Below are positions 1-6,291 of a stretch of DNA of 9,610 bases, piece by piece (the first letter of the stretch is position 1; each line of letters starts with the position of its first letter). Below the pieces are notes generated by a model. It saw only the letters and a list, made by a program, of their open reading frames with translations, ran no database searches and had not been told where the DNA came from. A program made the position numbers and the translations under genes. Source of the stretch: Firmicutes bacterium CAG:238 (GTDB lineage: Bacteria > Bacillota > Clostridia > Peptostreptococcales > Anaerovoracaceae); NCBI GenBank assembly GCA_000435615.1, contig FR881993.1:14497-24106 (forward strand). Reading direction: 5' to 3'.

Positions 1-512
1 GAACGAGCACCTATGACGGTCTTTCCATCGCATGGGCAGCGGTCGAATACCTTTGTAACGACAACACACATATTCGGACGCTTTTTGCAACGCATTACCA
101 TGAACTCACAGCACTGGAAGGCGAACGATACGGAGTCAAGAATCTGAATGTCGATGTCGCGGAGGAAAACGGGAATATCGTATTCCTTCACAAAATTGTC
201 GAAGGCTCTGCAAGCAGAAGCTACGGAATCCATGTTGCAAAGCTTGCGGGGATACCGAAAGTTCTGCTCGAGCGCGCACAAGAGAAACTTGCGGAACTTG
301 AAACGGCGGTGCCTTCACAGAGTGTGATGTACGGCGACTTGACAACGGCTGCAAACACAAAAGCCGCAGAGCCTTGCGAAGAGCAGATTTCCATGTTCTC
401 GTTTGCTCCAAATCCGGTAGTCGAAAAGCTTAAGGCACTCAACCTGATGGAAATCACACCATCGAAGGCATTTGAAATATTGGAAGAACTAAAAGCATCA
501 CTGGATAAATAA
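1..512 (+). CDS. mutS: DNA mismatch repair protein MutS, C-terminal end (5' end outside window)
   Basis: This is the last 169 codons of MutS, the ATPase that recognises mismatched base pairs and starts mismatch repair. Bases 1-2 finish a Gly codon and the reading frame runs from base 3. Visible family hallmarks are TSTYDGLSIAWA (the ABC-type signature region of the MutS ATPase), TLFATHYHEL (the conserved Thr-His segment after the Walker B strand) and SYGIHVAKLAGIP. The tail PNPVVEKLKALNLMEITPSKAFEILEEL matches the usual C-terminal helix-turn-helix dimerisation segment. The frame is intact to the TAA stop. Only 19 bp separate it from the next gene, so they may be cotranscribed. In many Firmicutes mutL follows mutS; here a transporter does. 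Confidence 0.96.
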   Translation, partial: TSTYDGLSIAWAAVEYLCNDNTHIRTLFATHYHELTALEGERYGVKNLNVDVAEENGNIVFLHKIVEGSASRSYGIHVAKLAGIPKVLLERAQEKLAELETAVPSQSVMYGDLTTAANTKAAEPCEEQISMFSFAPNPVVEKLKALNLMEITPSKAFEILEELKASLDK

Positions 513-531
513 AAAAAAAGAGGTGGCAGAA

Positions 532-1467
532 ATGGCAGAAAGAGGAACAAACAAGATTCTGATCGGATACTTATGTGCAATCGGTACCGAAATTATTTTC
601 GGAATGAGTTATATTTTCACGAAGCAAGGTGTGAACGAAGCAAGCACCTTTGCTCTTCTCGGGTGGCGTTTTTTCACAGGATTTGTGATAATGTCACTGT
701 GTATACTTGCAGGAATTGTTAAAGTGAATTTCCGCGGAAAAAACTTCAAAAATATTCTTGCAATTGCACTGTTCAGCCCCGTAATCTATTACATATGCGA
801 AACCTTCGGAATCAGCCACACCACGGCTTCCGAAAGCGGGGTGTTCATTGCAACGCTTCCGGTTGTGTCGTTTCTTGCCTCCGCAGTCATTCTGCACAAG
901 AAACCGACAAGAAGTCAGCTCATTGGGGTTCTTGTAACACTTGGCGGTGTTGTGGTAACGATCCTTGCTGTAGATGCAACGGCAAGTTTCTCGGTTGTCG
1001 GATATGCTTTTCTTCTCGCAGGTGTTACCTCATATGCAATTTACAGTACCCTTGTCGAGAGAGAAACGCAGTTCTCGGGCGCTGAAATTACCTATATTAT
1101 GCTTGCAGCAGGGGCTTTCGTATATACACTCATCGCAATTATTGAAGCCATCACGCAGGATAATCTCGGATTCCTTGTTACGCTTCCGTTTAAGAATACA
1201 GCATTTCTGACATCTGTTCTTTATCAGGGCATCGGCTGCTCGATTCTTGCTTTCTTCATGTCAAATGTTGCGATTGCGAATATCGGCGTGAACAGGAATG
1301 CTTCGCTTATTGGTATATCAACGGTTGTTTCAATCATATCCGGAGTTGTTTTCATGCATGAAAGTTTCACCGCATATCAGCTGGTCGGAGCAATCGTTAT
1401 CATCGCCGGCGTATACATTGCAAATATCAGTATGTTAAGGAGAAATAAGGAAAATGGAGAAAAATAA
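532..1467 (+). CDS. DMT superfamily transporter, EamA domain
   Basis: A 311-residue integral membrane protein of the drug/metabolite transporter superfamily. It has about ten hydrophobic segments arranged as two EamA repeats, the first near residues 10-145 and the second near 153-300. The loop after the second helix is basic (KVNFRGKNFKN) and the tail is charged (LRRNKENGEK), which places the C-terminus in the cytoplasm by the positive-inside rule. The family exports amino acids, metabolites or drugs; the substrate cannot be read from sequence. I chose the ATG at 532 over the in-frame GTG at 523 because AGAGGTGG at 519-526 is a good ribosome binding site for 532 and overlaps the GTG. It overlaps the next gene by 14 bp, which implies translational coupling. 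Confidence 0.93.
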   Translation: MAERGTNKILIGYLCAIGTEIIFGMSYIFTKQGVNEASTFALLGWRFFTGFVIMSLCILAGIVKVNFRGKNFKNILAIALFSPVIYYICETFGISHTTASESGVFIATLPVVSFLASAVILHKKPTRSQLIGVLVTLGGVVVTILAVDATASFSVVGYAFLLAGVTSYAIYSTLVERETQFSGAEITYIMLAAGAFVYTLIAIIEAITQDNLGFLVTLPFKNTAFLTSVLYQGIGCSILAFFMSNVAIANIGVNRNASLIGISTVVSIISGVVFMHESFTAYQLVGAIVIIAGVYIANISMLRRNKENGEK

Positions 1468-2308
1468 CAGAAATAGCGATTGGTTTGAAATAAGAAAAGG
1501 AGACGACACCGTTTATGCTTTTTGTGAACATAAGCATGCACAGTGGGTACATTCTTTCTTGATTTTGGGCGAAAAACGCAGTGTGCTGTTTGACACGGGA
1601 CTGGGTGTCTGCAATATTGAGGAGGCAATTGGCCCACATCTCAAAACACCGCTTCTGGTTGTGAACAGCCACGCACATTTTGATCATATCGGAAACAATT
1701 GGCGTTTTCCGGAAGTGTACGGTCACATCACGGATTTTTCGGAGAAAATCGCGCGCGAAGGTGTCTCTCATGAAAAACTTGAGGGACAGTTTGACGAATG
1801 CAATTTTTCGGGCGGATGGCCGGATGGCTTTGATGGCAGCACTTTTGCCATTCCTCCGTACACTCTGAAACCACTTGCCGACGGCGAAAAAATTGATTTG
1901 GGCGACCGCAGCCTTGAAGTCTTATATTGCCCGGGACACAGTGACGACGGCATCATGCTTTGGGACAAGCAGACCGGAAACCTCTTCACCGGCGATTCGT
2001 ATTACAGCGGCGGACTGTATCTTTATTTCGATGATGATGTATACGGCAAATCCGACATCAAAGCTTATTATGATGCAATCACCCGCATCACCGAGCACTG
2101 CAAGGACATCCGCAAACTCTGTGTTTCACACAATCCGGATGCTTTCCACGAAGGCCCATCCCAGCTTATCGAACTGCAGCAGGGTCTTGAGGATCTTATG
2201 GACGGCAAACTCACGCCGGAGCCGGTTGACCTGCCGTGCGGCGATTCGTATTATATAGGCGGTGGCAAAAGGGCAGTCCTTCCGCATTGCTCAATCATCT
2301 ACAGGTAA
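1454..2308 (+). CDS. MBL-fold metallo-hydrolase
   Basis: A 284-residue soluble protein of the metallo-beta-lactamase fold. The metal ligands are all visible: H73, H75, D77 and H78 in SHAHFDHIG, H162 in PGHSDDG, D181 in TGDSYYSG, and a last histidine at 226 in SHNPD. This is the complete two-metal set of the glyoxalase II-like and general hydrolase branches, so the enzyme is probably active on an ester, thioester or phosphate ester. No motif points to beta-lactam hydrolysis in particular, and there is no signal peptide. The start lies inside the end of the transporter gene, with AAGGAG at 1437-1442 upstream. The next ORF begins 4 bp after the stop. The transporter, this hydrolase and the small membrane protein therefore form a short operon, perhaps export plus processing of one metabolite (inference). 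Confidence 0.92.
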   Translation: MEKNNRNSDWFEIRKGDDTVYAFCEHKHAQWVHSFLILGEKRSVLFDTGLGVCNIEEAIGPHLKTPLLVVNSHAHFDHIGNNWRFPEVYGHITDFSEKIAREGVSHEKLEGQFDECNFSGGWPDGFDGSTFAIPPYTLKPLADGEKIDLGDRSLEVLYCPGHSDDGIMLWDKQTGNLFTGDSYYSGGLYLYFDDDVYGKSDIKAYYDAITRITEHCKDIRKLCVSHNPDAFHEGPSQLIELQQGLEDLMDGKLTPEPVDLPCGDSYYIGGGKRAVLPHCSIIYR

Positions 2309-2312
2309 TAAT

Positions 2313-2615
2313 ATGGATTTATCGGATTACACATTGCAAATAATCATAGTGCTTACAGTTCTCGCATTGTTTGTGCTTCAATATGTACTGTGCAAGCAAG
2401 CCGCAAGCAAATGGCTCCGTGCCATCCCGTTTTTGGCACCGCTTGCTTCGCTTGCCTTTGCGGCATGGTTTGCCTTGCAGCCAAAAAGCGGATTCATGGA
2501 TTTCAGCATGCTCGCGGCGCTGCTGTTCGTGCTGTTTGCACTTCTGTGCCTGGTGCCGATTCTAGTGGCAAGAGTGGTGTACCGTGTAAGAGGGAAAAAG
2601 CGAGAAACAGAATAG
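2313..2615 (+). CDS. Small hydrophobic membrane protein, unknown function
   Basis: A 100-residue protein I do not recognise. It has three hydrophobic stretches, near residues 8-27 (IIIVLTVLALFVLQYVL), 36-56 (RAIPFLAPLASLAFAAWFAL) and 64-88 (FSMLAALLFVLFALLCLVPIL). The end is strongly basic (RVVYRVRGKKRETE), so the C-terminus probably faces the cytoplasm. I chose ATG 2313 over an upstream start because it lies 4 bp after the stop of the hydrolase gene, which suggests translational coupling; AGGT at 2303-2306 is a weak ribosome binding site. It is the last gene of the operon, just before the terminator at 2628. No catalytic motif is visible. Confidence 0.78.
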   Translation: MDLSDYTLQIIIVLTVLALFVLQYVLCKQAASKWLRAIPFLAPLASLAFAAWFALQPKSGFMDFSMLAALLFVLFALLCLVPILVARVVYRVRGKKRETE

Positions 2616-2627
2616 ATTTTAGGAATG

Positions 2628-2655
2628 AAAAGGCATCATGGATGGGTGCCTTTTT
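2628..2655 (+). terminator. Rho-independent terminator of the mutS-side operon
   Basis: AAAAGGCA (2628-2635) pairs with TGCCTTTT (2647-2654). The stem is extended by a T-G pair and a C-G pair, closing a 7-base loop, and the U-rich 3' arm ends in TTTTT. It lies 13 bp after the stop of the small membrane protein gene and ends the plus-strand operon before the SOS-type promoter begins. Confidence 0.85.
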
Positions 2656-2667
2656 CATATGGAAATA

Positions 2668-2696
2668 TTTACAAATTAAAACAAATGTGTTATCAT
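2668..2696 (+). promoter_or_regulatory. Predicted sigma-A promoter reading toward the RIT element
   Basis: The -35 box TTTACA (2668-2673) is separated by 17 bp from the -10 box TATCAT (2691-2696). A TG dinucleotide one base before the -10 (2688-2689) makes it an extended -10 promoter. Transcription should start near 2703, directly on the LexA box. It reads to the right into a short ORF and then the left inverted repeat, antisense to ritC. Confidence 0.6.
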
Positions 2697-2702
2697 AATA
2701 TC

Positions 2703-2714
2703 GAACAAGTGTTC
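2703..2714 (+). promoter_or_regulatory. LexA (SOS) box
   Basis: GAAC-AAGT-GTTC is a perfect match to the Gram-positive LexA/DinR operator GAAC-N4-GTTC, with C before and T after the core. It sits on the predicted start point of the promoter at 2668-2696, where LexA binding would block transcription until DNA damage. A perfect 8-base match with correct spacing can arise by chance, but its placement over a promoter raises its credibility. Confidence 0.65.
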
Positions 2715-2744
2715 TGACGAATGAATTTGAGAGGATTTGAGGGA

Positions 2745-2780
2745 ATGAATAGAAAAGTAAACACTATTGAGGATTATACT
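2745..2780 (+). pseudogene. 5' fragment of an SOS-controlled gene cut by the RIT element
   Basis: An ATG at 2745, preceded by AGAGG (2730-2734) and GAGGG (2739-2743), opens a frame reading MNRKVNTIEDYT. After codon 12 it runs into the left inverted repeat at 2781, and the frame stops inside that repeat at 2835-2837. An in-frame ATG at 2721 is possible but has no good ribosome binding site. With a LexA-controlled promoter just upstream, this looks like the start of a damage-inducible gene whose body is gone. The twelve residues are too few to name a family. I see no obvious continuation to the right of the element, so either the rest was deleted or the frame was always a short leader. Confidence 0.5.
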
Positions 2781-2864
2781 GTACTTATCCCGATATTTCC
2801 GTTATTCCGATGTTTTGAAAAGCGCAAGTTTCTGTAAAGGTTCTTCTACAAAACATCGGAATAA
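2781..2864 (+). repeat. Left 84-bp terminal inverted repeat of the RIT element
   Basis: All 84 bases are the exact reverse complement of 6180-6263. Within it, TTATTCCGATGTTTTG (2802-2817) and CAAAACATCGGAATAA (2849-2864) are perfect 16-bp inverted arms around a 31-bp spacer, with a 21-bp outer tail beginning GTAC at 2781. The arms are the likely binding sites of the recombinases (inference). Confidence 0.95.
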
Positions 2865-2874
2865 TTTTAAGGTA

Positions 2875-3918
2875 TCATTTTAATCCACATGCTTTACGAA
2901 CAGAGTCATCATCAGACTGTTTTGGTGATAATAACTTCTGCTTGTATAGTGGATGGTTAGACTGCATTGCCTTGTCTAATGCCTCTCGTTTCATTTCCGT
3001 ATCTGCGTAGGCATAGATTAGCGTGGTCTCTAGGTTGGAATGTCCCAGCCATTCTGAAATCAACGGCAATGGAACGCCTTTTCGATACAAATGAATTGCT
3101 CGGCTATGTCGAAACATATGGGGTGTAACTTTCTTGGGCACATCGTCACAGGTAGTTTTTGCTAATGACGCATATTTATCAACAATTCTTGCTGCGTTGT
3201 CATCTGACATTTGGCAGCGTTCTCCATGAATTTCTGTATAAAAAAGCGGGGTTGAGGAATCAGACTCCTGCAGCCCAAACCGCTTGATATAGCTTAGAAA
3301 ATGCTGCTTTGTCTTTTCCATGATCGGAACTGTCCGTTCTTTTTTGCCCTTTCCCATTAAAATCACATAGGGCGCATTTGCGTTTAGCACAATGTCAGCA
3401 GGGTGCAGCCCTAGAATTTCACTGTCTCTTGCCCCGGTGTCATAAAGAAGGATCATAAAAAACAGATCTCGATGTTGTTTCTTCTTTTGTGGGTCAGGCT
3501 GTTTTAAGATTGCCTCCAATGCATTTTCACTAAAATGACGAATGGATAGTCCCTTTTGTTTTTTTCGAAAAGGTACGGACTGCCAGGTAAGATAAAGGGC
3601 ATGGATATCCGCTCTGCGGCTGCCGCAATACTTTAAAAATGCACGTATCACAGAAAGCCGCTGGTTCATAGTGGTAGCTTCGCAGTTGCGCTCCTCTTTC
3701 AGCCATGAAAGAAACCTTTCAACAGAATCCGCAGTAATATGATCAAATGTAATTTGGTAAAGGCTACATTTTTCTTGTTCTGCAAGATACGTGATAAACA
3801 GATTGAGTGATTCACGATAGGATTTTAAGGTATGGTCGCTTACACATTTTTGCCTTGGAAGGAAGTTTCTAAGATACTCCCGCAGCAGAAAAAACAGCTC
3901 ATTGCGTTCAATCCTCAT
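2875..3918 (-). CDS. ritC: Tyrosine recombinase RitC, third gene of the RIT trio
   Basis: A 347-residue site-specific tyrosine recombinase. The N-terminal SAM-like core-binding domain spans roughly residues 5-105 (HTLKSYRESLNLFITYL, NQRLSVIRAFLKY). The catalytic domain follows, with a full active site: R164 in DTGARDSE, K190 in MGKGKKER, H267 and R270 in PHMFRHS, H293 in LGHSN, and nucleophile Y302 in LIYAYAD. I chose ATG 3918 because GGAGG at 3928-3932 lies 9 bp upstream and the protein then starts directly before the core-binding domain; a longer frame opens at 3969 without such support. It overlaps the end of ritB by 11 bp. The stop is 10 bp inside the left inverted repeat. By the known RIT pattern it works with RitA and RitB on the terminal repeats; its separate role is unknown. 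Confidence 0.92.
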   Translation of the reverse strand: MRIERNELFFLLREYLRNFLPRQKCVSDHTLKSYRESLNLFITYLAEQEKCSLYQITFDHITADSVERFLSWLKEERNCEATTMNQRLSVIRAFLKYCGSRRADIHALYLTWQSVPFRKKQKGLSIRHFSENALEAILKQPDPQKKKQHRDLFFMILLYDTGARDSEILGLHPADIVLNANAPYVILMGKGKKERTVPIMEKTKQHFLSYIKRFGLQESDSSTPLFYTEIHGERCQMSDDNAARIVDKYASLAKTTCDDVPKKVTPHMFRHSRAIHLYRKGVPLPLISEWLGHSNLETTLIYAYADTEMKREALDKAMQSNHPLYKQKLLSPKQSDDDSVRKACGLK

Positions 3919-4873
3919 AACTGGGCACCTCCGGAATTCCTTCCCATTCTGTAGCCACGTCTTCGGCAAAATGTTCAGGCATAAGATGGATGTAATAGGC
4001 CGTTGCCTCCAGCGAGGAATGCCCCATATACTCTCTTAGATACGGCAGCATGTCAGAAATGTTTTTTCCTTCTCTTCGCCACTTCTTTATGACATAGGTG
4101 GCGAAATTGTGACGAAAATCATATACCCGAGGACGCTTTCTCCCGGAAAATGTGCAGCCGGAATTTTTTAAACAGGCCGAAAACCAGTCTCCCTGTGTTT
4201 CAGCACTCAATGGTCTGTTTTCCTGCGAACGCTGAAAGAAGTACATCCTGTTCGGTAAAATTCGAGATATCACGCGCTCGTATTCACTGCAAAGATTGCG
4301 AAGATCCTCTGACATGGCAATCCTGCGGTCTTTATGTCCCTTCGACTCAGCAATATACAGAATTCCTTCCCGAAGGTTGACATCACAGCAGCGCAGATGC
4401 AGCGTTTCCTGTGGCCGGAGTCCGCAACAGAAATGCATACGAAACATAACCGGAACAAGCAGATGCCGATATTTTGAGGAAGGATGATCCGGCAGCGTAT
4501 CTGCACCGCGAAAGAACATTCGCAGTTCCTCTTCGCTATACAGGTAAGGACGAAAGGACTGCTGTTTGCGAATCAGACCCTGTGGCATCGTATAGGTTTG
4601 CATACCTGCTGCTTTTAGGTAATTCAGCAGTCCTTTCAGTGCTATCAGTCTTTGCAAGCGATTGTTTTCCGATTCTCTATTTCGCAGGCATGACCATTTT
4701 TCCAAAATTTCTTCGGTTACTATCTTGCTGTCAGGAAAATTCTCTGCACAAAATGCATCAAATTGACGCATCCTATGAAGATACGACTTTTCTGTGTAAC
4801 CAATCGAACATTTAAAATGAAGGTAGCTTTCAATCTGTTCAGAGAAAGCACTGACGAATCGGTTCTTTTTCAT
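3908..4873 (-). CDS. ritB: Tyrosine recombinase RitB, second gene of the RIT trio
   Basis: A 321-residue tyrosine recombinase. The core-binding domain is near residues 8-95 (YTEKSYLHRMRQFDAFC, NRLQRLIALKGLLNYL). Catalytic residues are R153 in CCGLRPQE, K178 in ESKGHKDRR, R254 in YDFRHNFATY, H285 in MGHSS and nucleophile Y294 in TAYYIHL. The first histidine of the usual H-x-x-R box is replaced by Y251, while the other residues remain. I chose ATG 4873 because GGAGG at 4881-4885 lies 7 bp upstream. The ATG shares the sequence ATGA with the stop of ritA, a typical coupled start; a longer frame to 5032 only runs inside ritA. Its 3' end overlaps ritC by 11 bp, so the trio is translated as a linked unit. 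Confidence 0.92.
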   Translation of the reverse strand: MKKNRFVSAFSEQIESYLHFKCSIGYTEKSYLHRMRQFDAFCAENFPDSKIVTEEILEKWSCLRNRESENNRLQRLIALKGLLNYLKAAGMQTYTMPQGLIRKQQSFRPYLYSEEELRMFFRGADTLPDHPSSKYRHLLVPVMFRMHFCCGLRPQETLHLRCCDVNLREGILYIAESKGHKDRRIAMSEDLRNLCSEYERVISRILPNRMYFFQRSQENRPLSAETQGDWFSACLKNSGCTFSGRKRPRVYDFRHNFATYVIKKWRREGKNISDMLPYLREYMGHSSLEATAYYIHLMPEHFAEDVATEWEGIPEVPSYED

Positions 4874-6108
4874 TTGTACACCTCCGTTGTCACAGGTGCA
4901 TAAGTAAAATCCAAAGCACATTCTCGGAGAATATCCGATGCGAGAGGAAGATACCGCTGCAGAACGTTCTGATTGCGGTGTCCAAGTACCTGAGAAATCA
5001 TTTCGGTATTTGCATCGGATTCCAAAAGCCATTTTCCGATTGTACGGCGAAAAGCATGAAAAGATTTTCCGTCATAAGCTTTTTTTTCAATTCCGGCTGC
5101 CCGCAGATTTTGAATAAACATAGCTTGGATTGATTGGCTTTGGAGCTTTCGGTAAGGGGCGAAAATAGTCAAAAAAACATAAGGAAGCGAGGAGTTGGGA
5201 CGTGCATGCGTCAGATAATCGTCCAGTGCATCAAGTGTTTCTTGATTGACAGGAAGGCTAAGCGGTTGATTTGTTTTATGCTGAACCAATACAATAGATT
5301 TCTCTCTTCGGTTGATCTGTTCCTGCTTCAAATTTGCAAGATCCATGCATCGCATCCCGCTGCAGGAAGCTAAAAGCAGAATCGCATAGTTCCTTTTCCC
5401 AATAGCCGTTTCTCGGTCAGGGTATTTCAAAAGCAGCTCCATATCACAACTGTCGATTGCGGGAAGAACTTTTCTGCGGGATGCGGCTGCTTTGTAGGAT
5501 ACGAGTTCCATGCCGTTAATTGGAACACCGCTTGCTTTGAGAAATTGAAGAAGCTTTCGGAACAAGTACAAGACAAACTCCATACTATTTTTGTTTTCTG
5601 TATGTTTGAAGTTCAAAAAGTTAACTAGGTTTTTTTCTGTCATCATGGTTTCGACAGCCAAATTGTTCTGCTCAAGGAAATAGAAGAAACTGCGAGCAAT
5701 CGTACCAGCACTTGGAATGGTAGATTCCGCAAGTGTGAGACTTTTTAAAAATTTGTCTACCCATTGAGAGGAATCCTCACTTAACCGGTATTTGTACTGT
5801 TTCCCGGTCTGATATCTTTCCTGAAACGGTCTGTCATGATAGAAGTCGTCCATCATAAGGCTGAATCTTCGATAGTGCCTGCCCTGCCTTTCAGAGATTT
5901 CTCCTTTCTTTACAAGGGTATCAACATGAATGCGGTATCGCTTGTTTGCATCCGTCTCATAATGCTGAATGTTTTCAAGAAAGTAAAATGCCTCCAATGA
6001 TTTGCAAGCCTCTAAATACTTTTCAAATGTGCGGGTTGAATTTTCTCTTTCAGACAGATATCTCTGTATGCTTGCAACACCTTCTGCAAATATTGTTGTT
6101 TTGTACAT
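4870..6108 (-). CDS. ritA: Tyrosine recombinase RitA, first gene of the RIT trio
   Basis: A 412-residue tyrosine recombinase, the longest of the three. It carries an extra N-terminal region of about 110 residues, rich in charged and aromatic residues (TRTFEKYLEACKSLEAFYF), before a core-binding segment near 115-195 (VDKFLKSLTLAESTIPSAG, FVLYLFRKLLQFLKASG). The catalytic domain is complete: R253 in CSGMRCMDLANL, K278 in VQHKTNQP, H351 and R354 in FHAFRRT, H377 in LGHRN, and nucleophile Y386 in LQRYLPL. The start is firm: GGAGG (6116-6120) lies 7 bp before the ATG. It is first in the minus-strand operon, with a promoter at 6148-6176, and its stop overlaps the ritB start in ATGA. Confidence 0.93.
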   Translation of the reverse strand: MYKTTIFAEGVASIQRYLSERENSTRTFEKYLEACKSLEAFYFLENIQHYETDANKRYRIHVDTLVKKGEISERQGRHYRRFSLMMDDFYHDRPFQERYQTGKQYKYRLSEDSSQWVDKFLKSLTLAESTIPSAGTIARSFFYFLEQNNLAVETMMTEKNLVNFLNFKHTENKNSMEFVLYLFRKLLQFLKASGVPINGMELVSYKAAASRRKVLPAIDSCDMELLLKYPDRETAIGKRNYAILLLASCSGMRCMDLANLKQEQINRREKSIVLVQHKTNQPLSLPVNQETLDALDDYLTHARPNSSLPYVFLTIFAPYRKLQSQSIQAMFIQNLRAAGIEKKAYDGKSFHAFRRTIGKWLLESDANTEMISQVLGHRNQNVLQRYLPLASDILRECALDFTYAPVTTEVYK

Positions 6109-6120
6109 AACTATACCTCC

Positions 6121-6137
6121 TACAAAATTGATTTGTA
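6121..6137 (-). promoter_or_regulatory. Small hairpin in the ritA leader
   Basis: TACAAA (6121-6126) and TTTGTA (6132-6137) form a 6-bp stem around a 5-base loop. It lies between the promoter and ritA and abuts the ribosome binding site at 6116-6120. It could tune translation or be an operator. The stem is AT-rich and weak, so this is tentative. Confidence 0.3.
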
Positions 6138-6147
6138 AGAAAACTGT

Positions 6148-6176
6148 ACTATATTTGCAGAGCGAAAGGAAGGCAA
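6148..6176 (-). promoter_or_regulatory. Predicted ritABC promoter
   Basis: Read on the minus strand, TTGCCT (6171-6176) is the -35 box and TATAGT (6148-6153) the -10 box, with an ideal 17-bp spacer. It lies entirely between the right inverted repeat (starting at 6180) and ritA, so the element carries its own promoter. The -35 edge is 3 bp from the repeat, so proteins bound to that end could hinder RNA polymerase (inference). Confidence 0.65.
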
Positions 6177-6179
6177 AAC

Positions 6180-6263
6180 TTATTCCGATGTTTTGTAGAA
6201 GAACCTTTACAGAAACTTGCGCTTTTCAAAACATCGGAATAACGGAAATATCGGGATAAGTAC
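6180..6263 (-). repeat. Right 84-bp terminal inverted repeat of the RIT element
   Basis: Exact reverse complement of 2781-2864 over all 84 bases. The 16-bp inverted arms are at 6180-6195 and 6227-6242 around the same 31-bp spacer (6196-6226), and the outer tail ends in GTAC (6260-6263). Identity stops there: the next bases outward differ between the two ends. Confidence 0.95.
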
Positions 6264-6291
6264 TTTTATTCCGATGTCGGAATAAAAGTAC
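6260..6291. repeat. 32-bp palindrome at the right edge of the RIT element
   Basis: GTACTTTTATTCCGA (6260-6274) and TCGGAATAAAAGTAC (6277-6291) are perfect 15-bp inverted arms around a TG centre. It overlaps the last 4 bp of the right terminal repeat and carries the same TTATTCCGA word as the repeat arms, but with the 31-bp spacer missing. Nothing like it is present outside the left end. It may be the original target site, a third recombinase site, or a partly deleted copy of the repeat core. Confidence 0.85.

Larger units (their letters stand above)
2781..6263 (-). mobile_element. RIT (recombinase-in-trio) element, complete
   Basis: A 3,483-bp unit made of three adjacent, same-strand, overlapping genes for three different tyrosine recombinases, bounded by perfect 84-bp inverted repeats. 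This matches the known RIT class, in which ritA, ritB and ritC are kept in order and flanked by inverted repeats. There is no cargo gene: ritC stops 10 bp from the left repeat and ritA starts 71 bp from the right one, with its promoter in between. All three genes appear intact and the repeats have not diverged, so the copy looks recent and possibly mobile. Exact borders could be the outer ends of the repeats (used here) or, on the right, the end of the extra palindrome at 6291. Confidence 0.9.

Noticed and set aside
3919..3969. Longer N-terminus for ritC
   Set aside because: ATG 3918 has GGAGG 9 bp upstream; the longer version only adds sequence overlapping ritB.
4870..5032. Longer N-terminus for ritB
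   Set aside because: The extension lies wholly inside ritA and lacks a ribosome binding site; ATG 4873 has GGAGG at the right distance and the coupled ATGA.
2781..6263. Integron or ordinary prophage integrase region
   Set aside because: There are no cassette arrays, tRNA or phage genes; three linked recombinases with inverted terminal repeats fit a RIT element.
2781..6291. CRISPR-like repeat array made of the TTATTCCG words
   Set aside because: The copies are inverted arms at the element ends and single words elsewhere, with no regular spacing and no cas genes.
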